A stretch of DNA of 64,000 bases from Pengzhenrongella sp031582905 (GCF_031582905.1 NZ_CP133990.1:1426001-1490000), one strand, 5' to 3'; counted from the first letter of the stretch, positions 24,815 to 35,244 are shown. Numbers and translations: made by a program. Notes: generated from the letters alone by a model not told the origin.

Positions 24815-27248
24815 TCAGGCCTGGATCGGGCGGGCCAGCACCGGTCGACGGTGCACGCCGGGTCCGGCCTGCGAGGGCACCGCCGGCGGACCGGCGGGAC
24901 CGGTCGGCCGGCGCTCGCGGACCCACTGCTCGAGCGCGTCCACCGCCAGCGGTCGGGTGTGCAGGTAGCCCTGGGCCTCGTCGCACCCCAGGGCCGCGAG
25001 CGCGCGCAGGGTGCGCTCGTCCTCGACACCCTCCGCGACGAGCCGCAGGCCGAGGCGGTGCGCGAGGTCGACGGTGGCCGCGACGATCGCCCGGGTCCGC
25101 TCGTCCGCGAGCAGACGCGCCACGAACGAGCGGTCGAGCTTCAGCTCGGACGCCGGCAGGTCGTTGAGGTACGCCAGGGACGAGTGCCCGGTGCCGTAGT
25201 CGTCGATGCTCAGGCCGACGCCGCGCGCCGCGATGGCGTGCGCCGCCCGCAGGCCGCGCGCCGCGTCGACCATGAGGGTGGTCTCGGTGATCTCGAGGAC
25301 CAGCAGTGCGGGGTCCACACCGGTCCGGGCGAGGACGTCGTCGAGCAGGTCGAGCAGGTCGGGATGGACGAGGACGCTCGTGGAGAGGTTCACCGAGACG
25401 CGCCACCGGCGGCCGGCGCACTGCCAGCGGGCCGCCTGGTCCGCGGCGGTGCGCAGCACCAGCGCCGTGACCTGCGGCATCATGCCGTGCTGCTCCACGA
25501 GGTCGAGGAAGTCGGCCGGCGGCAGGACGCCGTGCTCCGGGTGGTCCCAGCGCACCAGTGCCTCCACGCCGGTCACCTCGTGGGTCCCCAGGCGCAGCTG
25601 CGGCTGGTAGTGGACGACGATCCGCCGGCCGCCGCGCGGGTTCGTGGGGTCCAGCTCCGCGCGCAGCTGCTCGAGGCGGGCAGCACGCTCGCGCGCCCGT
25701 CGGTCGAGCTCTCGGTCGTAGCGGGCGACCCCCGAGCCGGTCGCCTTCGCCTGGTACATCGCGGTGTCCGCGCGCCGGAGCAGCTCCCCGCCGTCGACGC
25801 CCCGCCCGCCACCGGCGACACCGACGCTCGCGGCGCAGTGCACGGGGTGGCCGGCGACCTCGTCCACCGCGCCGACCGCTGCGGCCAGGGCGTGCGCCAG
25901 AGTGGTCGCGGCGGCCTCCGCCTCCTCGACGAGCACGGCGAACTCGTCGCCCCCGAGGCGCGCGAGCAGGCCCTCGCGCCCACGAGAGCGCTGAGCCGCG
26001 CACTCACCGACCGCAGCAGGGCGTCCCCGGTCGCGTGCCCGTACCGGTCGTTGACCTCCTTGAAGCGGTCGACGTCCAGCACGATCAGGCAGACCGGTCC
26101 ACCACCGCGCAGCGAGGCGTCCAGGCGAGCCGCGAGCGCGCGGCGGTTGGCGACCCCGGTGAGCTCGTCGGTGTTGGCCTCGATGCGGGTCTGCGCGAGC
26201 AGGGCGAGGTCGCGGATGAGGTGCACGATCCGCACGCTCACGCCGACGACGGCGAGGACCGCGAACAGGGTCGCGGTGTGGTCGGCCGCCGTGCCGGTCC
26301 GGCCGGTGCCCGGGGAGAACCGCTCGGTGTCGAGCACCAGGACGGCGATCGCGGCGAGCAGGACGACGAGCGCGCCGATGGTGGGGGCCTGCGGGGTGGC
26401 CTGGCGTGGCGCGACGACGACGGGCGCGCACAACGAGCAGACCGCGAGGGTGGCGCCGGCCAGCGCCCAGCCGAGCAGCGGCAGACCGCCCGCGCCGGTA
26501 CCAGCCCCGACGTGGAGGAAGGCGGCCTCGCCCGCAGCCGCCAGGGTGAGTGCGGCCGCGACCCCCAGACCCGCGGGTCCCGCTGCAGGCCACCGAGGGC
26601 CGAGATCGTGAAGGTCGTCCCGAGCAGCATGACCGCCGCGGAGATCCGGAACAACGACCCCTGCAGTACCCACCACGGCAACGCCGTGACGGCGCTGCCT
26701 CCCCAGGTGACCGCGAGGTTCGCGGCGCTCACGGCGACGAACACCGCGCTGAGCCCGTTCAGCCAGTCCCCGGGGTCCGCGACGAGCGTGCGGTACCGGT
26801 TCCAGCGAGTCAGCCCGGAGTAGAGGTACGGGGCGGCGACCACTCCGGCGAGACCGAGCACGGTGGGTCCGGTCGCCGTGGGCACCACCGGCGCCGCGGC
26901 GTCCGCGACGAGCTGACCGACCGCGCCGACGGTCAGCACGGCGAGCGCACGGGAGAAGGCCCGCCACATGTCGTGCTCGGGACCGTCGCCGGCCGCCTCG
27001 GCGCGCGCGTGGTGACGCAGTGCGACGGCGGTGCCCGCCAGCGCCAGCACGGCGACCGCGTCGCGCAGCAGGACCACGACCGCGTCGCGCAGCAGCACCG
27101 CGGCGGTGTCCGGGGTCACGAGCGTGACGACGGTGAGGACGGCGCACGTCACCGACGCGACGGTCACCACGGCCACCACCGCGCGGGTGCGCGCCGGTGG
27201 GCGTCGTCGTCGGGTGTGCGGATCCACGTCCTCCCATCGGCGGTGCAC
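24815..27248 (-). CDS. Membrane GGDEF-EAL protein (two frame breaks)
   Basis: Predicted cyclic-di-GMP synthesis/degradation enzyme. A GTG at 27246-27248 begins a protein whose first 330 residues carry about ten hydrophobic segments (AVVAVVTVASVTCAVLTVV, then LPLLGWALAGATLAVCSLC). The GGDEF domain runs DELTGVANRRALAARLDAS to LLARLGGDEFAVLV, with no RxxD inhibitory site five residues before GGDEF. The EAL domain has GVEALVRWDHPEHG, LEITETTLM, IDDYGTGHSSLAYL, LKLDRSF and AEGVED, so both active sites look intact. Frame changes lie near 26579-26581 and 25979-25981, each one base short in a C run on the plus strand. About 810 aa. Convergent with the glycosylase. Confidence 0.9.
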
Positions 27249-27346
27249 CCGCTCGGTTGAGCGCCGCCGCGGGTGACTGCTCCACCCGGGGTCGCCCGAC
27301 CGGGTGGCCCCCGCCCGGCGCCGACCGGCACGGGCGACTTGTCCCC

Positions 27347-27352
27347 TACGGT
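27347..27352 (+). promoter_or_regulatory. -10 box, leaderless small gene
   Basis: TACGGT with 6 nt to the GTG at 27359. Confidence 0.5.
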
Positions 27353-27358
27353 CGGAAC

Positions 27359-27664
27359 GTGACGATCCAGCAGCACCACGACGTGGCCACCGTGCTGCTC
27401 GACGCGCTCGTCGCGCTCGACCCGGACGACCAGGAGGGCTCGAGCCGGGCGGTCCCGCTCGCCCTCGCCCGGCTCGGCGACGTCGTCGGCGACGCCGACG
27501 GCCCGGTGTCCCCGGTCGCCTTCGGGGCGCTGGAGCTCGCGCACGTGTGCGTCGCGCTCGTCGCGGGGGTCAAGGACGTCGACCGGCTCGACGTCATCGC
27601 CGCGCTGCGGCCGCTCTTCGCCGGTGCCGGTGGCACCGGCGGCGCAGGCGGTGCCGCGGCCTGA
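27359..27664 (+). CDS. Hypothetical protein
   Basis: 101 aa, starting at the GTG fixed by the leaderless promoter (MTIQQHHDVATVLLDALVAL). It continues LDPDDQEGSSRAVPLALARL and FGALELAHVCVALVAGVKDV, largely helical, and ends in a Gly/Ala tail. There is no signal peptide or clear transmembrane segment and no recognised domain. It lies 180 nt upstream of an amino-acid ABC transporter but has its own promoter, so a functional link is not established. Confidence 0.65.
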   Translation: MTIQQHHDVATVLLDALVALDPDDQEGSSRAVPLALARLGDVVGDADGPVSPVAFGALELAHVCVALVAGVKDVDRLDVIAALRPLFAGAGGTGGAGGAAA

Positions 27665-27844
27665 GGTCGGCGGCTGCGGCGCGCCGGGTTGGTGCGCGGG
27701 GAAGTGTGCGGGCAGGTGCGCGCGCGGAGCTCGCGGGGTGGGACTGTCGCCGGCCGGGCCGTCGCGGGGAAGCATCCCGCCCGGCGGGGCGTTGGGCGGG
27801 TGCGGGCACGTCGCCCGCGGATGAGACCCCGGGAGCCCCCTTCG

Positions 27845-28638
27845 ATGTCCAGCAAGCGCACCGCCCTCGCCGTCCTCGCCGCCGCCGCGCTGGCCCTCGG
27901 TGGCTGCAGCACCGACGAGGCCGCGTCGCCGGGGAGTCCGGCGGGTCCGGCGCCACCGAGGCGGGCGTCCTGCGCGTCGGCACCGAGGGCACCTACTCAC
28001 CGTTCTCCTTCCACGACACGGCGACCAACGAGCTCACCGGGTACGACGTGGACGTCATCACCGCCGTGGCCGAGCGGATGGGCATGGGGGTCGAGTTCTC
28101 CGAGGTCCCGTGGGATGCGATCTTCGCCGGGCTGGAGTCCGGCCGGTACGACGTCGTGGCCAACCAGGTGTCGGTCACCCCCGAGCGCGAGGAGCTGTAC
28201 GACTTCACCGCGCCGTACACCGTCTCGACCGGGGTGATCGTGACCCCCGCGGGCGACGACTCGGTCTCCGCGCTGGAGGACCTCGCCGGCCTGACGTCGG
28301 CGCAGTCGGCGACGAGCAACTGGGCCGAGGTCGTCACCGGCGCGGGAGCTCGCGTGGAGGCCGTCGAGGGCTTCACGCAGGCGGTCGCGCTGCTCAAGCA
28401 GGGCCGGGTCGACGTCACGGTCAACGACAACCTCGCGGTGCTCAACTACCTCGAGACCACCGGAGACACCGGGATCGAGATCGCCGGCGAGCTCGAGGTC
28501 GGGACCGAGCAGGCGTTCGCGCTCCAGCAGGGCTCCGAGCTCACCGCGCAGATCGACGAGGCGCTCGCGGAGCTGCGCGCCGACGGCACGCTCGCCGAGA
28601 TCTCGACCGAGTGGTTCGGCACCGACGTCAGCCGGTGA
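27845..28638 (+). CDS. Amino-acid ABC transporter substrate-binding lipoprotein (frame break)
   Basis: Family 3 solute-binding protein. The ATG at 27845 starts a lipoprotein signal (KRTALAVLAAAALALGGC, lipobox LGGC). At the G run 27931-27934 one base is missing; after it the frame reads GESGGSGATEAGVLRVG. The mature domain has TEGTYSPFSFHDTATNELTG and YDVDVITAVAERMGMGVEF, then VPWDAIFAGLESGRYDVVAN. These are the family motifs for polar amino acids or cystine. The chain ends DEALAELRADGTLAEISTEWFG. About 265 aa. It is followed by the permease and ATPase genes, completing an importer. Confidence 0.92.
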
Positions 28639-28670
28639 CGTCTCGACGGGTGCGACCGGCGGCGCGGGCC

Positions 28671-28676
28671 TAGGGT
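28671..28676 (+). promoter_or_regulatory. Internal -10 box before the permease
   Basis: TAGGGT, 7 nt before the permease GTG at 28684, in the 45-nt gap after the binding-protein gene. It could give a separate leaderless permease-ATPase transcript. Confidence 0.4.
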
Positions 28677-28683
28677 CGCGACC

Positions 28684-29355
28684 GTGGACGAGGGCATCGA
28701 CTGGCAGCTCGTCGGCGACTCGATCGGGCCGCTGCTCACGGGGCTCGTGCTCGGCACGATCCCGCTGACGGCGATCAGCTTCGTGCTGGGCCTCGCCTTC
28801 GCGCTGGTCCTGGCGCTCATGCGGCTGTCCCCGGTGGCCCTCGCCGCCGCCGTCGCTCGCGCGTACGTGTCCGTCATCCGCGGCACCCCGCTGCTCCTGC
28901 AGCTCTTCATCATCTTCTACGGCCTGCCGACCTTCGGGATCACGCTCGACCCGTTCCCCGCCGCCGTCATCGCGCTGACGATGAACGTCGCCGGCTACGC
29001 GTCCGAGGTCGTGCGCGCCTCGATCCTCGCCGTGCCCCGGGGGCAGTGGGAGGCGGCGTCGTCGATCGGGATGGACAGCCGGACGGCGCTGCGCCGCATC
29101 GTGCTGCCGCAGGCGGCGCGCGTCGCGGTGCCGCCGTTGTCCAACACCCTGATCTCCCTGGTCAAGGACACCGCGCTCACCTCGACCATCCTGGTCACCG
29201 AGCTGCTGCGCAAGGCGCAGGAGATCGCCGCCCCCACCTTCCAGTTCTTCACCCTCTACGGCGTGGCCGCCGTCATCTACTGGGTCGTGTGCCTCGCGCT
29301 GTCCGTGGGCCAGACGCGCGCCGAGCAGCGGCTGGGAAGGTACGTGGCGGCATGA
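28684..29355 (+). CDS. Amino-acid ABC transporter permease
   Basis: HisM/GlnP-type inner-membrane subunit, 223 aa. It has about five hydrophobic segments: LLTGLVLGTIPLTAISFVLG near the start, then LLLQLFIIFYGLP and a last one at GVAAVIYWVVCLALS. The cytoplasmic EAA loop that docks the ATPase reads VPRGQWEAASSIGMDSRTAL, then RRIVLPQAARVAVPPL. The start is a GTG. Its stop overlaps the ATPase start (ATGA). The substrate class follows from the neighbouring binding protein. Confidence 0.93.
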   Translation: MDEGIDWQLVGDSIGPLLTGLVLGTIPLTAISFVLGLAFALVLALMRLSPVALAAAVARAYVSVIRGTPLLLQLFIIFYGLPTFGITLDPFPAAVIALTMNVAGYASEVVRASILAVPRGQWEAASSIGMDSRTALRRIVLPQAARVAVPPLSNTLISLVKDTALTSTILVTELLRKAQEIAAPTFQFFTLYGVAAVIYWVVCLALSVGQTRAEQRLGRYVAA

Positions 29356-30142
29356 GCCAGCCGGAGTCAGGTGCAGCCGGGGAATCCGCGCAGCCGTTGG
29401 TGGACGTGCGCGGGCTGGTGAAGTCCTTCGGCGAGCTGCACGTGCTGCGCGGGGTCGACTTCACCGTGCCGGCCGGGTCGGTCACCGTCCTCATCGGGCC
29501 GTCCGGCTCGGGCAAGACCACAGCCCTGCGCTGCCTCAACGCGCTCGAGACCCCGAACGCGGGGGTCATCCGCATCGACGACGTCGAGCTCGACTTCGCG
29601 GCGACGAGGGTCGACCGGCGCGACGCCCCCGGCTGCGCTCCCGCAGCGGCATGGTGTTCCAGAGCCACCACCTCTTCCCGCACATGACCGTGCTCCAGAA
29701 CGTCATGGAGGGCCCGGTCACGGTCCAACGGCGAGCACGGGACGAGGCCCGCACGGACGCGCTGGCACTCCTGGACCGGGTGGGGCTCGCCGAGAAGGCC
29801 GACCAGTACCCGTTCCAGCTCTCCGGAGGTCAGCAGCAGCGGGTCGGCATCGCGCGCGCCCTGGCGATCCGTCCGCGGCTCATGCTCTTCGACGAGCCGA
29901 CGTCGGCGCTCGACCCCGAGCTCGTGGGTGAGGTGCTCGCGGTGATGAAGGACCTCGCCGACCAGGGCTGGACGATGGTGGTCGTCACCCACGAGATCCG
30001 CTTCGCCCAGGGCGTCGCGGACCAGGTGCTGTTCCTCGACGGCGGCGTCGTCGTGGAGAGCGGACCGCCCGGCGAGGTGCTCACGGACCCGCGCGAGCCC
30101 CGCACGCGGCAGTTCCTGCACCGGCTGCTCGACCCCCTCTAG
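29352..30142 (+). CDS. Amino-acid ABC transporter ATP-binding protein (frame break)
   Basis: GlnQ-type ATPase. The ATG at 29352 overlaps the permease stop. Walker A is GPSGSGKTTALRCLN. A missing C in the run 29626-29630 shifts the frame between VDRRDAP and RLRSRSGMVFQSHHLFPHMT (Q loop). The signature is LSGGQQQRVGIARALAI, Walker B is LMLFDEPTSALDPELVGE, and the H loop is MVVVTHEIRFAQGVAD. About 263 aa, normal length. It works with the two upstream genes to import an amino acid. The 164 nt after the stop hold a TACCGT box that may serve the next gene. Confidence 0.93.
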
Positions 30143-30306
30143 CGATCCTCCGGCTGGGCCGGACGAGCTCGGCGCCCTGTTGCGGGCCCGGTGGGCCGTG
30201 CCTACCGTCGAAGCACGCCGTCGGTGCGACTCGCGGCCCCACGCCGTCATCCGGCAGTCGTACGCCCGCCACATCCGTGGCGCACACCCACGCGGAGGAC
30301 ACCGTC

Positions 30307-31097
30307 ATGATCACCAGCGAGGACATCCAGCGGCTGCTCGGGGCCGACACCCCGGTGATGGGCGAGGACGGCGCGCGGATCGGGACGATGGGCGAGGTCT
30401 TCCTCGACACCGTGACCGGCGAGCCGGCGTGGGTGACGGTGCACACCGGCCTGTTCGGCCGGGCGGAGTCCTTCGTGCCGCTGGCCGACGCGGTGACCCG
30501 CGGGAACGAGATCCACGTCCCGTACGGCAAGGACGTCGTCAAGCACGCGCCCAGGATCGAGGCCGACGGCCGTCTCTCCCCGCAGGAGGAGCGCACGCTC
30601 TACCGGCACTACGGCCTCCCCGTCGAGGAGGAGGCGGACGACGCCCACCGCGACGACCGCGACCCCCGCGATGCCACGGCCGACGACGCCGGGACGTCCG
30701 GCATGCGGTACGCCGGGCCCGTGCCCTCCGCGGGTCCGGTGCCCCCGCCGGGGACGTCGCGGCCGCGGGCACCGTCCCGCCCGAGCTCGCCGACGCCCAC
30801 ACCGACGCCGACGCCGACCCGGCCCGGGTCGCGCGGCCGGCGGCCGCTGACGACGCGACACCGGCCGACGGCTCGATGGTCCGCTCCGAGGAGCATCTGC
30901 GGGTGGTCGGCACCGAGCGCGTCCCGACCGAGCGGGTCCGGATGCGCCGCTACACGGTCACCGAGCAGAAGGCCGTGACCGTGCCGGTGAGCCGCGAGGA
31001 GTTCCGCGTCGAGTACGAGCCCGCCGAGCCCGGGGCGAGCGCGGAGGTGCTCCACGAGGGCGACCCTGCGCCCGAGCGGGAGCCGGACGCACGCTGA
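30307..31097 (+). CDS. PRC-barrel and DUF2382 stress protein (frame break)
   Basis: Two-domain protein common in desiccation- and stress-tolerant actinobacteria. GCGGAGGA precedes the ATG at 30307. The N-terminal PRC barrel reads MGEDGARIGTMGEVFLDT and VTVHTGLFGRAESFVPLADA, then SPQEERTLYRHYGLP. A disordered Asp/Pro-rich linker contains the frame break (30742-30753, one base missing). The C-terminal DUF2382 domain is SMVRSEEHLRVVGTERVPTE, then VRMRRYTVTEQKAVTVPVSR. About 264 aa, soluble. The biochemical function is unknown; PRC barrels often bind RNA or other proteins. Confidence 0.87.
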
Positions 31098-31282
31098 CAC
31101 CGCCGCGGCGCCGTCACGTCGCCGCACACCGCGCCCGCACAGACCACCCAGGTCGGGACAGAACGCTCACCCGACGCGCTCCGGCGCCGATGAGGGGGTG
31201 ACCGCGACGCAGCGCACCGGCGGGCCACCGGCCCGCAGCGCGCTGCCGACCGGTCGTTTTGGGTGAAATGCCGGTCCGGGGT

Positions 31283-31312
31283 TTGGCAAACTGCCACCGG
31301 CCGGGTTAGCGT
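31283..31312 (+). promoter_or_regulatory. malQ promoter with overlapping inverted repeat
   Basis: -35 TTGGCA (31283-31288) and -10 TAGCGT (31307-31312) are spaced 18 nt. A perfect small palindrome, TGGCA-AAC-TGCCA (31284-31296), overlaps the -35 box and could be a repressor site. The rest of the 268-nt gap after the PRC gene (31098-31282) shows no gene; a short AT-richer stretch (TTTTGGGTGAAATG) sits at 31257-31270. Confidence 0.5.
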
Positions 31313-31365
31313 CCCGGGCAAGTCCCGCCGCGGGATTCCCACAGGTGCACGACGGAGATCACGCG

Positions 31366-33183
31366 ATGACTTTGACCCTTCCTGAGGTCGTCCCGGCCAC
31401 GTACGTGGATGCGCACGGAGCGCTGCGGGAGCTGAACCCCGAGACGCGCGCCGTCGTGGCGGCGTCGGTCACCGGTGCCGGGATGCCCGCATCCCCGCTC
31501 GTGTGCGCCCCCGGCGAGGCGTCGGCCGAGCTGCACGGGCGCCTCGAGACGCTCGACGGCGCACCGCTCGGCGACGTTTCCGGCGTCGGCCCGGACGCCG
31601 GCTACTACCGATTGCGCGACCACGACGGTGCCGCCCGCCTGGTCATCAGCGCGCCGCCCCGCTTCCCGCAGCCGCCCCGCGGCTGGGGCTGGGCGGTCCA
31701 GCTCTACGCCGCCCGCTCGCTCGAGTCCTGGGGCATCGGGGACTTCCGGGACCTCGCCCGGGTGGCCCGGACGGCCCAGGCCGCCGGCGCCGGGTCCGTC
31801 CTCATCTCGCCCGTGCACGCCGCCGCCCCGATCCCGGAGCAGCAGTCCTCGCCGTACTCGCCCGCGTCCCGGCAGTGGCTGCAGCTGCTGCACATCGCGG
31901 TCGAGGACGTCCCGGGGGCCACGGAGGTCGACCTCACCGACCTCGCCGAGCGCGCCCACGCCCTCAACGCCGAGCGCCTCATCGACCGGAACACCGTGTG
32001 GGTGCTCAAGCGCACCGCGCTCGAGCGGATCTGGGCCGTCACCCGCGATCGCCTCCCGGTCGAGCACGACGTGTGGGTCGCCGCCGGCGGCCAGGACCTG
32101 CGCCGCTTCGCGACCTGGTGCGTGCTCGCCGAGCGCTTCGGGACGGCGTACTGGCCGTCCTGGCCCGAGCAGTACCGGACGCCCGCGAGCGCGGAGGCGT
32201 TCGCCGCCGAGAACGCCGAGCGCGTCGCGTTCTACTGCTGGGCGCAGTGGGTCGCCGACGTCCAGCTCGGCGTCGCGTGCTCCGCCGGCGCCACCGTGGT
32301 CGCCGACATCGCGGTCGGCTTCGACACCTCGTCGGCGGACGCCTGGGTGCACCAGGACATCGTCTGCTTCGACTACGAGGTCGGCTGCCCGCCGGACCGG
32401 CACAACCTGGACGGGCAGAAGTGGGGCCTGCCCGCGGTGAACCCGGCCGGCCTGGTCGCCGCCGACCTCGGGCCGTTCGTCGCGATGGTCCGCTCCGCGC
32501 TCGCACACGCCGGTGCCCTGAGGATCGACCACGTCATGCAGCTGTGGCGGCTGTTCTGGGTGCCCCAGGGCGCCCACCCCGCCGACGGCGTCTACGTGCA
32601 CTACCCGGTCGACGCGCTGCTCGCGGTCCTGCGCCTGGAGGCCGGTCGCGCCGGCGCCTGGGTGGTCGGCGAGGACATGGGCACGGTCGCCGACGGCGTG
32701 CGCGAGACCATGGCCGAGCAGGGCATGCTCGGCTACCGTGCCGCGCTGCGGCTGCCGGTGGACCAGTTCCCCGAGCCGGCCATGGGCGCCTCCTCGACCC
32801 ACGACCAGGCGACGGTCGCCGGCACGCTCACCGGGTCGGACAACGACGACCTGCGGCGGATCGGCAAGTCCGCGAACTTCGAGCAGCTCGAAGGCGTGCG
32901 TCGGGAGCTCGCGGCGGCGGCGGGCGTCGACCTGTCGCAGCCCGTCGGCCCCGACGAGGTGGCCCGCGCCGTGCGGGCGCAGTACGCCCGGCTGTCGGCG
33001 TGCGCGGCCCGCGTCGTGCTGGCCTCGCTCGACGACGCCGGTGCCGTCGCCGAGCGGCCCAACATGCCCGGGACCGTCACCGCGTGGCCCAACTGGTGCC
33101 TCGCCCTCCCGCGCCCCGTCGAGCAGCTGCTCGACGAGCCGCTGGCCCGTGAGGTCGCCGGGATCCTCGACGCGCGCCGCTGA
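31366..33183 (+). CDS. malQ: 4-alpha-glucanotransferase (amylomaltase), GH77
   Basis: Disproportionates maltodextrins in glycogen/maltose metabolism. The ATG at 31366 gives MTLTLPEVVPATYVDAHG. The first 140 residues are the extra N-terminal beta domain of actinobacterial MalQ. The GH77 barrel follows with WAVQLYAARSLESWGIGDF, SPYSPASRQWLQLLHI, ALRIDHVMQLWRLFWVP (nucleophile aspartate) and VVGEDMGTV (acid/base glutamate). The chain ends PNMPGTVTAWPNWCLALPRP. 605 aa, close to the usual size for this subgroup. Intact reading frame. A GH13 enzyme is encoded at 18195-19529, so glycogen or maltodextrin turnover is plausible. Confidence 0.95.
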   Translation: MTLTLPEVVPATYVDAHGALRELNPETRAVVAASVTGAGMPASPLVCAPGEASAELHGRLETLDGAPLGDVSGVGPDAGYYRLRDHDGAARLVISAPPRFPQPPRGWGWAVQLYAARSLESWGIGDFRDLARVARTAQAAGAGSVLISPVHAAAPIPEQQSSPYSPASRQWLQLLHIAVEDVPGATEVDLTDLAERAHALNAERLIDRNTVWVLKRTALERIWAVTRDRLPVEHDVWVAAGGQDLRRFATWCVLAERFGTAYWPSWPEQYRTPASAEAFAAENAERVAFYCWAQWVADVQLGVACSAGATVVADIAVGFDTSSADAWVHQDIVCFDYEVGCPPDRHNLDGQKWGLPAVNPAGLVAADLGPFVAMVRSALAHAGALRIDHVMQLWRLFWVPQGAHPADGVYVHYPVDALLAVLRLEAGRAGAWVVGEDMGTVADGVRETMAEQGMLGYRAALRLPVDQFPEPAMGASSTHDQATVAGTLTGSDNDDLRRIGKSANFEQLEGVRRELAAAAGVDLSQPVGPDEVARAVRAQYARLSACAARVVLASLDDAGAVAERPNMPGTVTAWPNWCLALPRPVEQLLDEPLAREVAGILDARR

Positions 33184-33234
33184 CGACCCGGTGACCACCC
33201 GGTCACCGGATCACCCCCGACCGAAGGGCCTCCC

Positions 33235-33638
33235 ATGACCGAGCACCTCCCGCGGGCCGTGGTGTCCGCGCTCGCCGCCCTCGCGCTGCTGACCGCGTGC
33301 GGCGGGGACGAGGCCGAGCCGAGCGCGGGGGCGGGGACCGGGGGACCGGCGTCCTGATCGCGACGGTTGGGACACCCGAGGACCCGGAGGCCTTCGAGAT
33401 CGCGCTCACCCACGAGGACGGTGAGCCGGTGACGTCCCTGCCGGCGGGCGACTACACGATCCGCGTCAGCGATCCGGCGACCGAGCACAACTTCCATCTC
33501 ACCGGCGGCTCGGTCGACGAGACGACGTCGGTCCCCGAGCTCGAGGAGACCACCTGGGAGGTCACCCTCGAGCCCGGCGAGCACACCTACACGTGCGACC
33601 CGCACCCGGCGATGACCGGGACGTTCGACGTCACCTGA
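33235..33638 (+). CDS. Cupredoxin-like lipoprotein (frame break)
   Basis: Secreted lipoprotein with a plastocyanin-like domain. The ATG at 33235 starts AVVSALAALALLTACGG, a lipobox signal. One G is missing at 33340-33344; without it translation stops at the TGA near 33357. The restored frame has VLIATVGTPEDPEAFEIALT, then HNFHLTGG and YTCDPHPAMTGTF. His, Cys, His and Met fall in the order of type-1 copper ligands. About 134 aa. Copper binding is likely but not certain because the spacing is compact. It follows malQ by 51 nt; no oxidase partner is adjacent. Confidence 0.8.
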
Positions 33639-33699
33639 GCCGGACGTCACCTGAGCCGGACGTCAGCCGGGCGGGGCCTCGCGGGCGCGACGGCGCCGC

Positions 33700-34170
33700 T
33701 CAGCCGGCCCGACGGCGGCGCAGCACGGCGAGCGCCACGACGGCGACCGCGACCGCAGCACCGGCACTGGCGGCCGCGAGGGTCTTGTCGGTGTACCAGG
33801 CCGGCTCGTGGATCTCCGGGAACGGTCCGATCGCCGGGATCCGGACCGCGACGCTGAGCAGGAGCGCCGCGAGGGACGCGGCGGCCACGACCGCGAACGC
33901 GAGCCAGGCGACCGCGCCGGCCCGCACCAGGACCCACACGACGACGACCAGCACCGCCACGGCCTGCGCGACGAAGAGTCCCATGAGGGTGACCCGCCCG
34001 TCCGCGAGCAGCGGTGGCCGGTCGAGCGCGATGCGCAGGTGCAGGTAGCCCGAGTACCCGAGCGTGAGCGCACCGAGGGCGCGCAGCAGGGGGCCCGTGG
34101 TCGCCGGGCGGCGGCCGGCGACGGCGGGGTCGAGGTGGACACGGCGGGCCTCCCGAGGGGTGCGGGTCAC
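33700..34170 (-). CDS. Small membrane protein
   Basis: 156 aa from the GTG at 34168-34170 (MTRTPREARRVHLDPAVAG). Four hydrophobic segments: LLRALGALTLGYSGYLHLRI, GLFVAQAVAVLVVVVWVLV, AFAVVAAASLAALLLSVAV and ASAGAAVAVAVVALAVL. Between segments three and four is a loop with PFPEIHEPAWYTDKTLA, a pattern seen in uncharacterised actinobacterial membrane proteins. No enzyme motif. Convergent with the cupredoxin gene, which ends 61 nt away. Confidence 0.7.
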   Translation of the reverse strand: MTRTPREARRVHLDPAVAGRRPATTGPLLRALGALTLGYSGYLHLRIALDRPPLLADGRVTLMGLFVAQAVAVLVVVVWVLVRAGAVAWLAFAVVAAASLAALLLSVAVRIPAIGPFPEIHEPAWYTDKTLAAASAGAAVAVAVVALAVLRRRRAG

Positions 34171-34267
34171 GGCGTGCCCCGACCGGCGAGGCGTCGCCAG
34201 TATGCCCGGGCCGCCTCTTCCCCGTGGGCGGACGCCCCGCCGGGTCCGGGCCACCGTCCCGACGGGC

Positions 34268-35176
34268 TCAGGCCGGGCGACGCCGGTCGTGCAACGACGC
34301 GTTGAGCTCACCGCCGAGCAGCAGCGCGAGGCTGAGCAGGTACACCCAGAGCATCACGATGACGCCGCCGCCGAAGGCGCCCAGCACGGGGTTGGTGCCG
34401 GCCGCGAACCGCAGGTAGACGTGGAACCCGGCGCTCGCCAGCACCCACAGGGCGGTGGTCAGCACGGCGCCCGGCACCGCGTACCGCCACCGCGTCCGCT
34501 TGCTGGGCGCGTAGTGGAACAGCGTCGCGGTCCACGCCACCACCCCGGCGACGAGGAGCGGCAGGCGCAGCACGTTCCAGGTGAAGGTGAACGCGGAGCC
34601 GAGACCGAAGGTCTCGGCCAGTGCCTCGCCCCGGCCCAGCAGCGGTCCGATGATCAGGACGGCGAGCGCCAGCACGACGACGACCATGGTCACCAGCCCC
34701 ATGAGGAGCCCGAGCAGGCGGCGCCGGATCCACGTCCGGCGCTCGGTCGAGTCGTTGGCGATGTTCAGGGCGTTGATGACGACGGCGAAGGCGCCCGAGA
34801 CGGTGACGAGCGCGCTCGCCGTCGCGACCGTCAGCACTCCGCCGCGGGTCTGCTGGAACAGGCTCTCCACCGAGCGCAGCGCACCGGAGGCCTCGTCGGT
34901 CAGGACGAGGTCGAGCGCCTCGAGGATGCGCCGCTGGGCCTGCTCGGCGAGGTCGGCACCGATGAGGACGTCCAGCAGCCCGAGCAGGCTGGCGGCGATG
35001 AGCAGCCCGGGGAAGATGCCGAGCACGACGAAGAACGCGGTCTCCGCCGCGAGCCCCGGCACGCGGTCCCGGATCACCTCGGCCACGTACTCGCGCCCGA
35101 ACCCGAGCGCCGTGCCGAGGCGCGCCCGGACGCGGCTGGGGAGGGCGGTGTCCACTGACTCTCTCTCGCTCGGCAC
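34268..35176 (-). CDS. YihY/virulence factor BrkB family membrane protein
   Basis: 302-aa integral membrane protein of the YihY (formerly RNase BN) family. The conserved blocks are VPGLAAETAFFVVLGIFPGL, NIANDSTERRTWIRRRLLG, YAPSKRTRWRYAVPGAVLTT and YLRFAAGTNPVLGAFGGGVI. The ending is MLWVYLLSLALLLGGELNAS. Six hydrophobic segments. Members have been proposed as exporters or lipid-related proteins; the function is not settled and the old RNase name should not be used. Intact frame. Confidence 0.92.
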   Translation of the reverse strand: MPSERESVDTALPSRVRARLGTALGFGREYVAEVIRDRVPGLAAETAFFVVLGIFPGLLIAASLLGLLDVLIGADLAEQAQRRILEALDLVLTDEASGALRSVESLFQQTRGGVLTVATASALVTVSGAFAVVINALNIANDSTERRTWIRRRLLGLLMGLVTMVVVVLALAVLIIGPLLGRGEALAETFGLGSAFTFTWNVLRLPLLVAGVVAWTATLFHYAPSKRTRWRYAVPGAVLTTALWVLASAGFHVYLRFAAGTNPVLGAFGGGVIVMLWVYLLSLALLLGGELNASLHDRRRPA

Positions 35177-35244
35177 GCCCCCACCCTGCCCGATCCGACG
35201 CCCCCGGGCAGGCGTGGTCGGCCGGTCAGGCCGCGGTGGTCGCC

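Noticed and set aside
34268..35176. Ribonuclease BN
   Set aside because: The YihY family was once so named; the RNase activity belongs to another protein, and this is an integral membrane protein.
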